Shown: positions 42,580 through 53,155 of the stretch, piece by piece | Position numbering within the stretch: the first letter of the stretch is position 1 | Layout of the letters: every line of letters begins with the position of its first letter | NCBI GenBank assembly: GCA_004124385.1 | Contig: SCKN01000005.1 | Location: forward strand, 1-64,000 | DNA from: Fidelibacterota bacterium | GTDB lineage: Bacteria > Fidelibacterota > Marinisomatia > Marinisomatales > TCS55 | DNA length: 64,000 bases | Direction: 5' to 3' | Made by a program: the position numbers and the translations under genes | Notes under the pieces: model-generated | Told to the model about the DNA's origin: nothing | Databases searched by the model: none | The model's input: the letters and a program-made list of their open reading frames with translations, nothing else

Positions 42580-45342
42580 TTAAAAATAGAACCCCCATTG
42601 CATAAGCATTCTCATGGCTAGATTGTTTTCACCTCCGACTGGATGCGAAACCCAAAAGGGGAAATATAGACCAATTTCCATCATAGTTTGGGACTCCAAT
42701 CCAATTCCGGCGGTAATATATACATTATTACTTTTACTTAATTGATCGATACGATCCATAAATGATCCTTCATAATCGCTTACGACTGCTCCATCAATAT
42801 AGACCATGGGCCATGCCACTGTATTTGTTTCCCACCCAATGCTAAAACCACTGCTGAAAATGTTGTTTTGCCATTCTTTCTCGATTTCGGAAACTCCCCG
42901 AAAAAGAGGAATTTGACCTTCACGCTGCTGCCACACTTTTGGGACATATAATAGCCTATAAGAAAGTTCATCACTTGTTCGCTCATCCCAAACAAACCCA
43001 GCTTCACCATGTAATCGTATAATATATCCTGCGACTTTATGTGTTTCTATATCGGCAGAAAGGCCAAAATTATAAAAAGTGTCTTCGTCTTGGAATCCGC
43101 CAAGTAAATGAGCTTCCATAAGATAACGCTGATCTGAAGTATATGAAAAAAGAGTCCATTTCTCTTTCAATCTCATGCTGCGACCTGATGACCACCAGTC
43201 GCCCGAATCAGCTTGAGTATATTCAGTATTGGTAAATGTGGTCGTTAATCTAGAATAAAAGGATTCCCCGTGAGCTGCAAAATATTTAGGCTCACTCACA
43301 TAATTATTGAATGAAATTTTTGTCCATTTCTTTGGATACTCATAACCGGTTTCCATTTCCCAATAGGTATTAACTGTAGATTTCAATGGTGTTCTATAAT
43401 TGATTTTCCCTCCCCAATTATATTCTGGAACTCCGGTTGAAAATGTGATTTCCAGATCAAATAAATTTTGATAAAAAGCAGGTATGATTGGCATCATATT
43501 TATACCAATACCTCCAGAGAATTTTAATCCTGTACGCCAATTCCCACGCCAATCGCGTTTAATTCTAGGTCTGTAATAGACTTTATATGTCTCCCAGCTT
43601 GGTAATCCATATTCGGGCAATAATGAAATTCGGCGAGGCCAGCGATTATTAAAGCGGTTATCGTCAAATAGCCGTTTATTCGGATCCAACACCACGGATG
43701 CGAGAGGAGACAGGGTGTTTAATTCAATAATATTATTCGTAATAATATCTACCTGTTTCAATAATGTGCTATCACCATGTTCAGTAATGAACAAAATATC
43801 AATCGGCATTATCCAGCTACCTTCAAACGATGTGGTGATTTTATTATTCCAAACTCTATTTTTATTATAATTAGTTTCAACGTTTTGTATCTCAATGTCT
43901 GACTTCAGATTAGTAGTAAGTGCCAATCTGAAATTATCGGCTATTTGATTATCTGTATATTTATTAATAGCTTGAATAAAATTTTCTGTGCTAGCTGTTT
44001 TTCCTTTAAACATTATACAATAATCATACACAATCTTTTTCATAATGGAATCACCTACTGTTGCCTGCAGGGTTTGAAGAGCATGGTTTCCCACAATATA
44101 TTTGCTGTAAATATTAGCAGCGGCTTCCCAATTTATTTGTTTACCGGGGCGATAAACAGGGGGGAGCGATTTTTGTCCAATGACATCCATTAAAAACCGT
44201 GTCCAATCTTCCATACCCATTGCTTTTAGATCTGCCCAAATATTTAAATCCGGGATTGGTTCAGTAAATGTAAACGGATCTGGTTTTTTCTTTTGAGACT
44301 GGGCAAATAGCCAACTTGCGTATTCAGCAAATGATTCATTCAACCACGTTTCGGTATAATAATCTGTTTGAATAGAATGGCCAAACCATTGATGTGCTAA
44401 TTCGTGATCTAATACGTGTCCGTCATCAATAACATCTTGAAAAATCAAATAATTATTTTCTGTAATTACTCTAGCGCCGATATCATATCCAATGCTGATG
44501 ACCAGTTTATCCATTAATGCTTTACCAAATTGCTCTTCGTAAAAGGGTATTAATATTTTCAGGCGTTCTACAACTTTTTGAATATGTTTAGATTGACTTC
44601 GAGATGAAATAATTTCAACTTTAATACCGTTTATATTTATTTTCGTTTTTATCATCCCTCGTACAAACAACGCACTAAATGATAATGAATAGTCGTCTCT
44701 AATAATATATTTGACATGCCCCGTTTCCGTTTCATTTAGTTTTATAACTTTTCCCGATGAGCTTACAAGTATATCTCTAGGCACTGATAAAGAAATATCA
44801 TATTTAGCAAAATTCGTATAGGGCTTGATTGAATTATGATAATTTTTAGAATGCCAGCCGTCTCTATAATAATATTCAAGCACCGGGTAAAATGAAATCG
44901 CATTGTATATGGTCGTATCTTTTCGAGTGCCTTGTGTGGATAAGTACATATCCTTTTTTGTAGAAAATTGTGTTTTAAAAGAAATATCAATAATGACAGA
45001 TTCTCCAGATTGAACCGGGGGAGACAAGCCAATTTTCATCACCAGACTGTTTTGTCCACTAATATGTCCCAAATGAGAACAGCGCACCTTTATAATTTCT
45101 GTTAATGGAATTTGATTTAGGTCATGATTACCTGCAGTATGAAAATATAATTCTTTTAATTCTGTCTGGGAATTATTCACAATGCGAACATGGTTCACAC
45201 CTTCAATATACCCTTCCGATTGGTTAGAACTTGGATGAAAATAAATATCAAGATTATAATATACATCAAGTCCGTTTGCCAACAAACAGATCGGTATCAG
45301 CAAACATCCTTTAATGAAGTATGATATTCGTTTGTTAAACAC
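42580..45342 (-). CDS. Exported M1-family zinc metallopeptidase with barrel-like C-terminus
   Basis: The 920-residue protein has a signal peptide (about 1-23), an M1-type N-terminal beta domain and the catalytic domain. The zinc site HELAH is at residues 313-317, with the third ligand Glu336 in WLNESFAEYASW. The usual GAMEN exopeptidase motif is not seen; the equivalent reads ARVITENNY. From about residue 600 the sequence turns into long amphipathic strands (RPRIKRDWRGNWRTGLKFSGG) and ends in MRMLMQWGFYF, like an outer-membrane barrel. It may be a surface-anchored peptidase. It overlaps no neighbour, but the porin-like gene starts close by. Confidence 0.8.
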   Translation of the reverse strand: MFNKRISYFIKGCLLIPICLLANGLDVYYNLDIYFHPSSNQSEGYIEGVNHVRIVNNSQTELKELYFHTAGNHDLNQIPLTEIIKVRCSHLGHISGQNSLVMKIGLSPPVQSGESVIIDISFKTQFSTKKDMYLSTQGTRKDTTIYNAISFYPVLEYYYRDGWHSKNYHNSIKPYTNFAKYDISLSVPRDILVSSSGKVIKLNETETGHVKYIIRDDYSLSFSALFVRGMIKTKININGIKVEIISSRSQSKHIQKVVERLKILIPFYEEQFGKALMDKLVISIGYDIGARVITENNYLIFQDVIDDGHVLDHELAHQWFGHSIQTDYYTETWLNESFAEYASWLFAQSQKKKPDPFTFTEPIPDLNIWADLKAMGMEDWTRFLMDVIGQKSLPPVYRPGKQINWEAAANIYSKYIVGNHALQTLQATVGDSIMKKIVYDYCIMFKGKTASTENFIQAINKYTDNQIADNFRLALTTNLKSDIEIQNVETNYNKNRVWNNKITTSFEGSWIMPIDILFITEHGDSTLLKQVDIITNNIIELNTLSPLASVVLDPNKRLFDDNRFNNRWPRRISLLPEYGLPSWETYKVYYRPRIKRDWRGNWRTGLKFSGGIGINMMPIIPAFYQNLFDLEITFSTGVPEYNWGGKINYRTPLKSTVNTYWEMETGYEYPKKWTKISFNNYVSEPKYFAAHGESFYSRLTTTFTNTEYTQADSGDWWSSGRSMRLKEKWTLFSYTSDQRYLMEAHLLGGFQDEDTFYNFGLSADIETHKVAGYIIRLHGEAGFVWDERTSDELSYRLLYVPKVWQQREGQIPLFRGVSEIEKEWQNNIFSSGFSIGWETNTVAWPMVYIDGAVVSDYEGSFMDRIDQLSKSNNVYITAGIGLESQTMMEIGLYFPFWVSHPVGGENNLAMRMLMQWGFYF

Positions 45343-45345
45343 GCA

Positions 45346-46245
45346 TCAAAAATTGATGCCCACAGCCAATCCGGATATAAAACCGCCGGGACCGTAGGAA
45401 TACATTCCAGTTTCAAAATGATATATATCATAATCCCAACCTATACCAAAACCAGTGTCTGCAAAAAAGTCTTTAGCAAGGTTGTCATGTTTTGATTGTT
45501 TTAATCGATTTATAGATGTTCCAAATTTTAATTGCAATTGATACGGGAGCTTAAAAACGCCCCCCAATCGAATTTCCGCCGTCTCTTTACTTAATCGATT
45601 ATAAATATCAACCGATAATGACAAGGGTAAGTACGCGAGTTTTTTAGATAAAGAAAGGACGAGTGCCGTAGGAAGCTTTTCTTCGCTTTCTGAATATTTT
45701 TTTAGTATAGAACCAGCATTAATTAAACTGATTCCTAATTTTGATTTAAGCTTTTTAGAATTGATTATAATACCACTGGAAAAGGTGAATAATACTGCTT
45801 GCTTATCATCAAGGGAACTGATAAAGACCCCTGCGCACATACCCCAGGATAATGGCCATCGTGAAGAGTGCCCTGCTACAGCCCAATTTAACCACGTATC
45901 TGTTGCTGAATAATTTTCTGTCTCTTGGTTTAGCTCATCCCGGCCATCAAACAAACCATAGTTAATTTGACGCAATCCATACACAGTTACAGATTGTTTT
46001 CCTGGTAAAGACAAATGGATTGATTGCGCAGTAATATCAGCAGGATAAGAAACAAAACTAACCTCAAACAGCCTTGGTAATGTCCATAGAGCCGCTGGAT
46101 TAATTATATCAGAAGTTACATTTGAAACAGTCCCGCCAGCGCCTGTAAGTGATATGCGGTGTGGATGATACCAGTTTTCTAAACCGGGGAATGTAACTCC
46201 TGCAGATAATGCGCTTAATAAGATACTAAAAAGAACACCTTTCAT
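45346..46245 (-). CDS. Outer-membrane protein, PorV/PorQ-like
   Basis: The 299-residue protein has a signal peptide (about 1-17), then ISLTGAGGTVSNVTSDIINPAAL, the N-terminal pattern of the PorV/PorQ group, whose members are barrel proteins tied to type IX secretion. Alternating strands follow (LSLSVDIYNRL, YQLQLKFGTSI) and the end is GLAVGINF with a terminal Phe. Its start overlaps the priA stop by four bases and the M1 peptidase gene lies three bases downstream, so it may help that peptidase at the surface. Confidence 0.65.
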   Translation of the reverse strand: MKGVLFSILLSALSAGVTFPGLENWYHPHRISLTGAGGTVSNVTSDIINPAALWTLPRLFEVSFVSYPADITAQSIHLSLPGKQSVTVYGLRQINYGLFDGRDELNQETENYSATDTWLNWAVAGHSSRWPLSWGMCAGVFISSLDDKQAVLFTFSSGIIINSKKLKSKLGISLINAGSILKKYSESEEKLPTALVLSLSKKLAYLPLSLSVDIYNRLSKETAEIRLGGVFKLPYQLQLKFGTSINRLKQSKHDNLAKDFFADTGFGIGWDYDIYHFETGMYSYGPGGFISGLAVGINF

Positions 46246-48476
46246 AAGACTGACACCGGATTTACATCAACAAATGCTTTTATACTTGAAGGCAGTGAAT
46301 CGAATAATTTTGCAGACATTCGTTTTTGCAAATAATCATGCAGCTTTTTACCATTACTATCATGGGCTTTATCTGACTTTAGCATGATATGCATACGATA
46401 TTTCCCCCGTAATCGTTCCCGATAACAATTTGCTGGTCCTAATATTTCTATTCCCCTTGGAGAAGGGTGTAATTTTCTTTTTATTTTTTCAGCATGCGTT
46501 ACCACATGTTCTTTTTTTATCCCTTGAATTTCTATGCGAAGCATCCATGAAAACGGTGGATAATTAAGTTCCTGCCGCTCGCTTAAGGCAATATTATAAT
46601 ATGTTTTTTGATCCAGTTTTGCCGCATGTTTTAATACGGGATTATCGGGATTATATGTTTGGATAATGACTTCGCCAGGTCTTCTTCTTCCTGAACGACC
46701 TGCTGCCTGATAAAGAAGTTGAAACACTTTTTCCCCAGAACGGAAGTCTGGTAAAAAAAGACCTGTATCGCCATTGATAATCCCTACCAAAGTTACATTA
46801 TCAAAATCTAATCCCTTGGCAATCATTTGCGTACCAATCAATATGTGAATTTCTCCTTTAGAAAATTTTTCTAATATATTTGTAAGCGCAGAAATATTTC
46901 GTGCAGTATCCATATCGATTCTTGCAATTATAATATCCGGATATTGTTCATGAATAATATCTTCAACTTTTTGTGTGCCAATACCAAGAAGCTTCATATT
47001 GATGCTTGTACATTTTAAACATGCAGTAGCAATATTACGTGTTTCAAATCCACAAAAATGGCACTTCATTGCGCGTTCATGGCTATGGTATGTTAGTGCA
47101 ATTTCACATTGGCTGCATGATTCAACATAACCACAATCTCCACACCTCATAATCGGAGCAAAACCCCTTCTGTTTTGTAGCAGTATCACCTGCTCGCCTT
47201 TGGCAAGCGTGTTTTCTATTTTTTTCTGTAGTTGACTAGAAAGAACTTGCTGAAACTTGCCAGTTTCTTCCTGCTCCTTTATCATATCAACAATGTGGAC
47301 TTGAGGGTAAGGCGCTCCGCCATATCTTTCATTTAATTTTAAATATAAATATTTTCCCTGAACATGATTATAATAACTTTCCAGACTTGGTGTTGCGCTA
47401 GACATGATAACAACCGCATTATTCAGCTTCCCCCGCATTAGAGCAACATCTCTGGTATGATATCTCGGGGCGGGAGATTCCTGTTTAAATGAAGATTCCT
47501 GTTCTTCATCAATAATGATAACTCCTATATTTTTTAATGGAGCGAACACGGCGCTTCTGGCCCCGATGACAACTTTAAATTCCCCTGCACAAATTTGTTT
47601 CCATGTCCATGCTCTGGCGGCATGGGGCAATTTTGAATGCCACAACGCAACTTGATCGCCAAATACTGCTCTAAACCGACCGGCTATTTGCGGCGTTAAT
47701 GATATCTCCGGAAGTAATAATATTGCAGATTTATTCATTGCTAACGCTTGACGCACTATTTCAATATATATTTCCGTTTTTCCACTGCCCGTTACGCCAT
47801 GCAGTAACGTTGGGCTGAATTCCCCCGAATTCAATTTTATACTTAAATCATCAATTGCCAGTTGTTGTTCAACCGTGAATGCAATTTCCTTATGTATTTC
47901 TGAAAATGTAAACCCCGTCACATCAGGCAAATTCGTTATTTCATCTAGCGTAACGAGGCCTTTTTCAAATAACGTTTTACACACTGTATTAGGATTGCTT
48001 ACCATTTGTTTCAGTGCAGCAATTGGAATTGCGTTTTCTTGATCCGAAAGGTATTGTAATATTTTTGCTTGGCGCGGAGCTCTTTTCTTTAACATTTCTA
48101 TATTCTCACCGAACGACTTAAACGTAACGCGTTGTGTTGTGGGCGGTGAATAATGTGTAGAGAGCTTTGCTGGCAAAACTGTTTTAACAACTTGTCCAAG
48201 TGGCGTAAAATAATATTTACTCATCCATTGTACCAGTTTCCACAGTTTCTTATCCATAACCGGTTGTTGGTCTACAAGCTCTTTAATACTTCTGTGCTTA
48301 CCTTTATAATCTGATTCAGTAGATTTAGACACTACAATTCCCGTAACCAATCTCCGGCCTAATGGCGCTTTTACGCGTGTTCCTATTTGAATTTGATCAA
48401 TGAATTCTTTTGGAATACTATACGTAAACTGAGTATAACTAGAAATCGGAAAGGCAACTTCTGCAAACATTATCAT
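46242..48476 (-). CDS. priA: Primosomal protein N' (PriA helicase)
   Basis: This replication-restart helicase has the N-terminal DNA-binding domain FPISSYTQFTYSIP, then the SF2 helicase with LLHGVTGSGKTEIY (Walker A) and IIIDEEQE. The eight-Cys zinc domain has clusters MRCGDCGYVESCSQCEIAL and CHFCG, followed by the C-terminal helicase motifs. At 744 residues it is full length. The start may be the second Met, at 48470. It is the head gene of this three-gene run. Confidence 0.95.
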   Translation of the reverse strand: MIMFAEVAFPISSYTQFTYSIPKEFIDQIQIGTRVKAPLGRRLVTGIVVSKSTESDYKGKHRSIKELVDQQPVMDKKLWKLVQWMSKYYFTPLGQVVKTVLPAKLSTHYSPPTTQRVTFKSFGENIEMLKKRAPRQAKILQYLSDQENAIPIAALKQMVSNPNTVCKTLFEKGLVTLDEITNLPDVTGFTFSEIHKEIAFTVEQQLAIDDLSIKLNSGEFSPTLLHGVTGSGKTEIYIEIVRQALAMNKSAILLLPEISLTPQIAGRFRAVFGDQVALWHSKLPHAARAWTWKQICAGEFKVVIGARSAVFAPLKNIGVIIIDEEQESSFKQESPAPRYHTRDVALMRGKLNNAVVIMSSATPSLESYYNHVQGKYLYLKLNERYGGAPYPQVHIVDMIKEQEETGKFQQVLSSQLQKKIENTLAKGEQVILLQNRRGFAPIMRCGDCGYVESCSQCEIALTYHSHERAMKCHFCGFETRNIATACLKCTSINMKLLGIGTQKVEDIIHEQYPDIIIARIDMDTARNISALTNILEKFSKGEIHILIGTQMIAKGLDFDNVTLVGIINGDTGLFLPDFRSGEKVFQLLYQAAGRSGRRRPGEVIIQTYNPDNPVLKHAAKLDQKTYYNIALSERQELNYPPFSWMLRIEIQGIKKEHVVTHAEKIKRKLHPSPRGIEILGPANCYRERLRGKYRMHIMLKSDKAHDSNGKKLHDYLQKRMSAKLFDSLPSSIKAFVDVNPVSVL

Positions 48477-48520
48477 TGAAAATAGATGCTGTTAAAATAT
48501 TGGGCAAGAATTCTTTGTAA

Positions 48521-48558
48521 AAAAAATAGCCCTCTGCTTTGCTGCCAAGGGCTATTAA
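48521..48558 (-). terminator. Terminator after rplI
   Basis: On the minus strand AATAGCCCT and AGGGCTATT form a nine-base stem around a 14-base loop, followed by eight T. It closes the rpsF-rpsR-rplI operon, which stops at 48580, just before priA. Confidence 0.85.
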
Positions 48559-48579
48559 ATATAATCATTTTTATCTGGT

Positions 48580-49023
48580 TTATGCTTTAATCACATATAC
48601 TTTTAGTTCTGGTTTCATGTCTGCAGAAACACGTACCGGAACATGATAAATGCCCAACGCTTTAATAGATTCATTCAGTTCGATATGATGGCGTTCAATA
48701 ACAATACCTTTTTCATCCAATTTTTTGTGAATATCATTCGTGGTTACTGCACCAAACATTTTTTCTTCTTCCCCCACTTGAACTTCAAAAGTCATTTCCA
48801 GATCTTTTAACTGATCGGAAAGTTCAAGATTGATTTTCATATCATGTGCGCGACGTTTTTCTGAATTACGTTTGCGTTCGTCTGCTATTGCCAGATTACG
48901 TTTTGAAGCCCGCAACGCCAGCCCTCTGGGGAAGAGAAAATTTCGAGCAAAACCCGGTTTTACATTTACAATATCACCGGCAGTACCCAAGAGATCTACA
49001 TCCTGAAGTAATATTATGTCCAT
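48580..49023 (-). CDS. rplI: Ribosomal protein bL9
   Basis: This large-subunit protein has the typical N-terminal domain MDIILLQDVDLLGTAGDIVNVKPGFARNFLFPRG, here in two overlapping segments, and a long central helix (KRNSEKRRAHDMKINLELSDQL). The C-terminal domain ends YVIKA. AAAGGA lies eight bases before the ATG. It is the last gene of a ribosomal operon with rpsR and rpsF. Confidence 0.96.
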   Translation of the reverse strand: MDIILLQDVDLLGTAGDIVNVKPGFARNFLFPRGLALRASKRNLAIADERKRNSEKRRAHDMKINLELSDQLKDLEMTFEVQVGEEEKMFGAVTTNDIHKKLDEKGIVIERHHIELNESIKALGIYHVPVRVSADMKPELKVYVIKA

Positions 49024-49052
49024 TGTTTAATTCCTTTTGGTTATTGAATTAT

Positions 49053-49280
49053 TTAACTATCGCCTAATTGCGTATAAGGCATTAGAGCAATGTTTCTTGC
49101 TCGTTTAATTGCTCGAATCAATTTCCGATGCATTTTTGCGCTCGTTCCTGTAACTCGCCTAGGCATAATCTTACCTTGTTCTGTTACAAAACGTCTAAGC
49201 AACTTAACATCTTTATAATCGATATTTGTGATACCGTTTTCTTTAAAATAACAATACTTCTTACGACTTACGAATGCCAT
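49053..49280 (-). CDS. rpsR: Ribosomal protein bS18
   Basis: The 75-residue small-subunit protein carries the conserved [39 protein letters not shown] and [14 protein letters not shown]. It pairs with bS6 on the 30S platform. It sits between rpsF (18 bases upstream) and rplI (29 bases downstream). There is no ssb gene inserted, unlike in many bacteria. Confidence 0.96.
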   Translation of the reverse strand: MAFVSRKKYCYFKENGITNIDYKDVKLLRRFVTEQGKIMPRRVTGTSAKMHRKLIRAIKRARNIALMPYTQLGDS

Positions 49281-49298
49281 AATTTCCTCGCTTAATTA

Positions 49299-49748
49299 TT
49301 ATGCTGAAGTTTCTTCTTCAACGGTTTCAGTCGCTTCTTCAGCGTCCTTGTTTTTATTTTCATCAGATGTTTTTTCCGTTTCAATATTTTCCTGACTGTT
49401 TTCTATTATTTGTTTTGCTTTGCTTGTTTTCATAATGTCATCAACTTCGATTTTTTCCGGCTGTGCATCAAGACGGACATTTTGATAACGCAAAATAAAC
49501 TTATTCAGCTTCAAATAATTATCAAAACTAATCAAAGATCCTTGGTCTTCTGACTCGAATTGCAAGAGTACATAAAATCCATATTTATGGTTATCAACCG
49601 GGTATGCCAGTCGTTTTTTATTCCAAACACTATGGTTTATAACCTTGCTAAATTTGCTAGCCTCTTCTTCAACTTCCTTTAAAATGTTATCTATTCTTTC
49701 CTGTTCATATTCAGGGTTTAGAATATATAATGTTTCATAGTATCGCAT
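49299..49748 (-). CDS. rpsF: Ribosomal protein bS6 with acidic tail
   Basis: The S6 fold covers residues 1-95 (MRYYETLYILNPEYEQE at the N-terminus and FILRYQNVRLD as the last strand). Beyond it comes a 50-residue, strongly acidic, low-complexity tail (ENIETEKTSDENKNKD and on). Acidic tails on S6 exist in several phyla, and the E. coli protein has Glu residues added by RimK. It is the first gene of the operon, which starts just after the hppA stop. Confidence 0.95.
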   Translation of the reverse strand: MRYYETLYILNPEYEQERIDNILKEVEEEASKFSKVINHSVWNKKRLAYPVDNHKYGFYVLLQFESEDQGSLISFDNYLKLNKFILRYQNVRLDAQPEKIEVDDIMKTSKAKQIIENSQENIETEKTSDENKNKDAEEATETVEEETSA

Positions 49749-49767
49749 AGATTCTCCTAAAATTCCT

Positions 49768-51888
49768 TTATACTAATAATGGTGCTATTACCAATGACAC
49801 CACCGACATTAACTTAATTAAGATATTTAATGATGGTCCGGATGTATCCTTAAATGGATCACCAACCGTATCGCCAATGACTGAAGCCTTATGAGCTTCC
49901 GATCCTTTTTTAAGTATTTCACCATTCACATCAACACCTGCTTCTATCATTTTTTTGGCATTGTCCCAGGCGCCACCTGCATTGGATTGAAAAATCGCCA
50001 AAAGGACACCTGTTACAGTGACACCTGCGAGCAATCCACCCAGTGTTTCCGGTCCAAAAGTAAACCCAACCAATAAGGGAGAAACAATCGCCAAAATTCC
50101 CGGAACGACCATTTCTTTAAGAGCTGACTCTGTAGAAATTTCAACACATTTACCGTGCTCAACTTTTGTTAATCCTAACTCATACACTTCTCTATCAGCC
50201 TCTGACCAAGTTGATTCATCGCCTTTATTGAGAACACTCAAGGCTGCTTTTAATTCGGGAATATCTCTGAATTGACGCCGAACTTCTTCGATCATAGACA
50301 TAGCTGCACGACCAACGGCACCCATAGCCATGGATGAAAAGAGAAATGGCAACATACCGCCTACAAATAAACCAGCCATTACTTTGGGTTTAGAAATATC
50401 AATACTTTCGATTCCAGTTTGGACCATGAATGCTGCGAAAAGCGCTAATGCTGTCAAAGCTGCGGATCCAATTGCAAAGCCTTTTCCAATAGCTGCAGTT
50501 GTATTGCCAACTGCATCAAGCTTATCTGTACGCTCGCGGACATCTTCTGGCAATTGAGCCATTTCAGCAATACCGCCTGCATTATCAGAAATCGGGCCGT
50601 AAGCATCTACGGCAAGTTGAATTCCAGTATTTGCAAGCATTCCTAATGCAGCCATTGCAATACCATACAATCCTGCAAAATGATGTGCGCCCATAATTGC
50701 TGAAGCTAAAATTAAAATAGGAATTGCAGTCGATTGCATCCCAACACCAAGACCGGCAATAAGATTAGTAGCCGGACCAGTAACGGATTGCTTTACAATG
50801 GATAAAACAGGAGTTGTTCCTGTTCCGGTATAATGCTCGGTTATCATTCCAATTCCTAACCCTGCAACTAATCCTATGACTGTTGCCCAGAACACACCCA
50901 TTGAGTGAGATGCGGGTAAAAAATGATTAACCAAAAAGTAAATAACGGCTACCATGATTGCTGAACTTCCAAACTCACCAATATTTAATGCTTTTTGCGG
51001 GTCCCCACCTTCTTTAACGGATACCATAAATGTTCCAATTATAGAAACGATAATTCCAGATCCTGCAATAAATAAAGGCAATAATATAAAATTGAGACCA
51101 TTTGCAATCCCCGTTGCATATATACTTGCTCCAAGAATCATTGACCCAACAATTGAACCCACATATGATTCAAATAAGTCAGCGCCCATTCCGGCAACAT
51201 CTCCAACATTATCACCCACATTGTCTGCTATAGTTGCAGGATTAAGCGGATGATCTTCCGGGATACCCGCTTCTATTTTACCCACAAGGTCAGCACCAAT
51301 ATCAGCGGCTTTGGTATAAATTCCACCACCAACACGGGCAAATAACGCAATAGATGAGGCGCCTAAAGAAAACCCTGAAATCACATTTAAGACCGTTTTC
51401 ATAGAATGAGTATCTGAACCAAAGAGATTAGTATAATACATAAATAATCCCCCCAAACCTAAAACACCGAGACCCACAACGCTCAATCCCATGACTGTCC
51501 CCCCGGTAAAAGCGACATTTAATGCAGAAGCTAAACTTTTACGAGCAGCGTTTGTGGTACGGTTATTTGCTTTTGTAGCAACTTTCATCCCTAAAAACCC
51601 AGCCAATCCTGAAGCCATTGCGCCAACAATAAATGACATGGCAATCAATGCACTTGAATCATTGCGGCCGTAATTTGCAAATCCAAGCAATAAAGCAACA
51701 GCAATGACAAATATAGTCAATACGCGATATTCTGCTTTGAGAAACGCCATTGCACCTTCGGCAATACTGGCACCAATTTGCTTCATCCTATCTGTGCCTT
51801 CATCTTGTTTATTAATCCAAGTTGTTTTCCAAAATGAAAACACCATGGCCAAAACACCAGCACCCATAACAAATAATAGATTGTTCAT
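49768..51888 (-). CDS. hppA: Membrane-bound pyrophosphatase, K+-dependent type
   Basis: This ion pump hydrolyses pyrophosphate to move H+ or Na+ across the inner membrane, in about 16 helices over 706 residues. Family motifs are [45 protein letters not shown] and the C-terminal [17 protein letters not shown]. The diagnostic segment reads [16 protein letters not shown], with Ala and Gly where K+-independent forms have Lys and Thr. It therefore belongs to the K+-dependent branch, which includes the Na+ pumps. It lies 23 bases after pth (on the minus strand). Confidence 0.94.
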   Translation of the reverse strand: MNNLLFVMGAGVLAMVFSFWKTTWINKQDEGTDRMKQIGASIAEGAMAFLKAEYRVLTIFVIAVALLLGFANYGRNDSSALIAMSFIVGAMASGLAGFLGMKVATKANNRTTNAARKSLASALNVAFTGGTVMGLSVVGLGVLGLGGLFMYYTNLFGSDTHSMKTVLNVISGFSLGASSIALFARVGGGIYTKAADIGADLVGKIEAGIPEDHPLNPATIADNVGDNVGDVAGMGADLFESYVGSIVGSMILGASIYATGIANGLNFILLPLFIAGSGIIVSIIGTFMVSVKEGGDPQKALNIGEFGSSAIMVAVIYFLVNHFLPASHSMGVFWATVIGLVAGLGIGMITEHYTGTGTTPVLSIVKQSVTGPATNLIAGLGVGMQSTAIPILILASAIMGAHHFAGLYGIAMAALGMLANTGIQLAVDAYGPISDNAGGIAEMAQLPEDVRERTDKLDAVGNTTAAIGKGFAIGSAALTALALFAAFMVQTGIESIDISKPKVMAGLFVGGMLPFLFSSMAMGAVGRAAMSMIEEVRRQFRDIPELKAALSVLNKGDESTWSEADREVYELGLTKVEHGKCVEISTESALKEMVVPGILAIVSPLLVGFTFGPETLGGLLAGVTVTGVLLAIFQSNAGGAWDNAKKMIEAGVDVNGEILKKGSEAHKASVIGDTVGDPFKDTSGPSLNILIKLMSVVSLVIAPLLV

Positions 51889-51910
51889 TTAAATTTCTTC
51901 CTTCATTTAA

Positions 51911-52462
51911 TCAGTTAAAATCGTTCATTGTTTTTTGTAGCCCACGTTTCAAAATAGATTCTACAGCATCAGCTACAGTTTGAACCATATCATCCGCTTC
52001 TGGCTGGTCGTTTTTTTTAAATGGTTTAAGAACATATTTTTCTGCTGGCCGTTTGTGATCAGCAGCTGCAACTCCGAACCGTACACGCGGAAAGCCCGTA
52101 TGCCCTAAATGATAAATAACAGATTCCATCCCCCGATGACAACCATCACCACCTTTGGACCGAAGCCTCATAGAGCCCAAAGGCAGATCCACATCATCTA
52201 TCACAATATTTAAATCAGCAAGCTCAATATTCCAATCTCTCATTACCGTTTTCACTGCAATGCCACTGGCATTCATTCCTGTCGTGGGTTTAACCAAAAG
52301 TGAATCTTTTTCTGACGATTCAGCGTACACAAACGATCCTTTCCCAGGTTGGAATTGAATTGACCAGCGCCTTGCCAATTCGTCCACAACCCAGAATCCG
52401 GCATTGTGTTTGGTGTCGGCATACACTGGTCCGGTATTTCCGAGGCCTATAAACGCTTTCAT
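51911..52462 (-). CDS. pth: Peptidyl-tRNA hydrolase
   Basis: It recycles peptidyl-tRNA released from stalled ribosomes. The 183-residue protein shows GLGNTGPVYADTKHNAGFWV with the catalytic His, VKPTTGMNASGIAV (the usual Asn-Ser is Asn-Ala), DVDLPLGSMRLRSKGG and the following CHRGMESV. It starts two bases after rplY stops, which is the usual rplY-pth pair. Confidence 0.95.
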   Translation of the reverse strand: MKAFIGLGNTGPVYADTKHNAGFWVVDELARRWSIQFQPGKGSFVYAESSEKDSLLVKPTTGMNASGIAVKTVMRDWNIELADLNIVIDDVDLPLGSMRLRSKGGDGCHRGMESVIYHLGHTGFPRVRFGVAAADHKRPAEKYVLKPFKKNDQPEADDMVQTVADAVESILKRGLQKTMNDFN

Positions 52463-52464
52463 AT

Positions 52465-53142
52465 TTATTCAGTTTTTTCCTCTTTGGTATCTCCACCTTC
52501 AGCTTGATCATCATCGCTCCTTTCATCATCAGCGGCCCCTTCGCCTTCCTCTCCTTCTTCTCCTTCTTCAAGATCAACAACTGGTTCTTCCTCTTCTTTG
52601 GGAGGCGTAATTGTAGCAATCGCAACTGCTTGATCGGTAAGAATTGTGTATTCGCCTGAAACAACGATATCTCCGACGGACAAACTGCTGTTCATTTCCA
52701 ACTCTGTCACATCAACAGGGATAAATTCAGGAACGTCTATTGGTAGACACTCAATCTCGATATTGGTGAGTAAATGAGAAAGAACACCACCTTCATTGAT
52801 GCCAACTGCATCACCTTCCAAATGTATTGGAACAGTAATGGTCATTTTCACATCACGACGTACACGCATAAGGTCCACATGTAAAACATTTTCTGTGACC
52901 GGGTGGTATTGTATTTCTTTAATCATCACATATTGAAGATCGCCTTCTAATTCCACTTCAAACACACGACTTCCCGAATGCAAGGCGTGAAATAGACCCT
53001 TTGTATCAAGAACTAAATTGATATTGTCTTGCCCTTTGTAATAATAGTTTGCCGGAATTTTACCATTACGGCGCAAAGTTTTTGTTGCGTTTATTCCGAT
53101 TTTCTCTCTTTTTTCTACAACTAATTGATAATAATCTGCCAT
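52465..53142 (-). CDS. rplY: Ribosomal protein bL25 (Ctc type) with acidic tail
   Basis: This 5S rRNA-binding protein has the N-terminal L25 domain (VEKREKIGINATKTLRRNGKI) and the TL5/Ctc C-terminal domain with GVLSHLLTNIEIECLPIDVP. The final 45 residues are a highly acidic low-complexity tail (LEEGEEGEEGEGAADDERSD). It is 13 bases downstream of prs and followed by pth, the standard order prs-rplY-pth. Confidence 0.95.
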   Translation of the reverse strand: MADYYQLVVEKREKIGINATKTLRRNGKIPANYYYKGQDNINLVLDTKGLFHALHSGSRVFEVELEGDLQYVMIKEIQYHPVTENVLHVDLMRVRRDVKMTITVPIHLEGDAVGINEGGVLSHLLTNIEIECLPIDVPEFIPVDVTELEMNSSLSVGDIVVSGEYTILTDQAVAIATITPPKEEEEPVVDLEEGEEGEEGEGAADDERSDDDQAEGGDTKEEKTE

Positions 53143-53155
53143 TGGTTAACTCCGG

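Noticed and set aside
52320-52664. Open frame opposite the pth/rplY junction rich in Lys and Glu
   Set aside because: It lies on the same strand as pth and rplY in another frame; the acidic tail of rplY creates the long open frame. No signs of a gene of its own.
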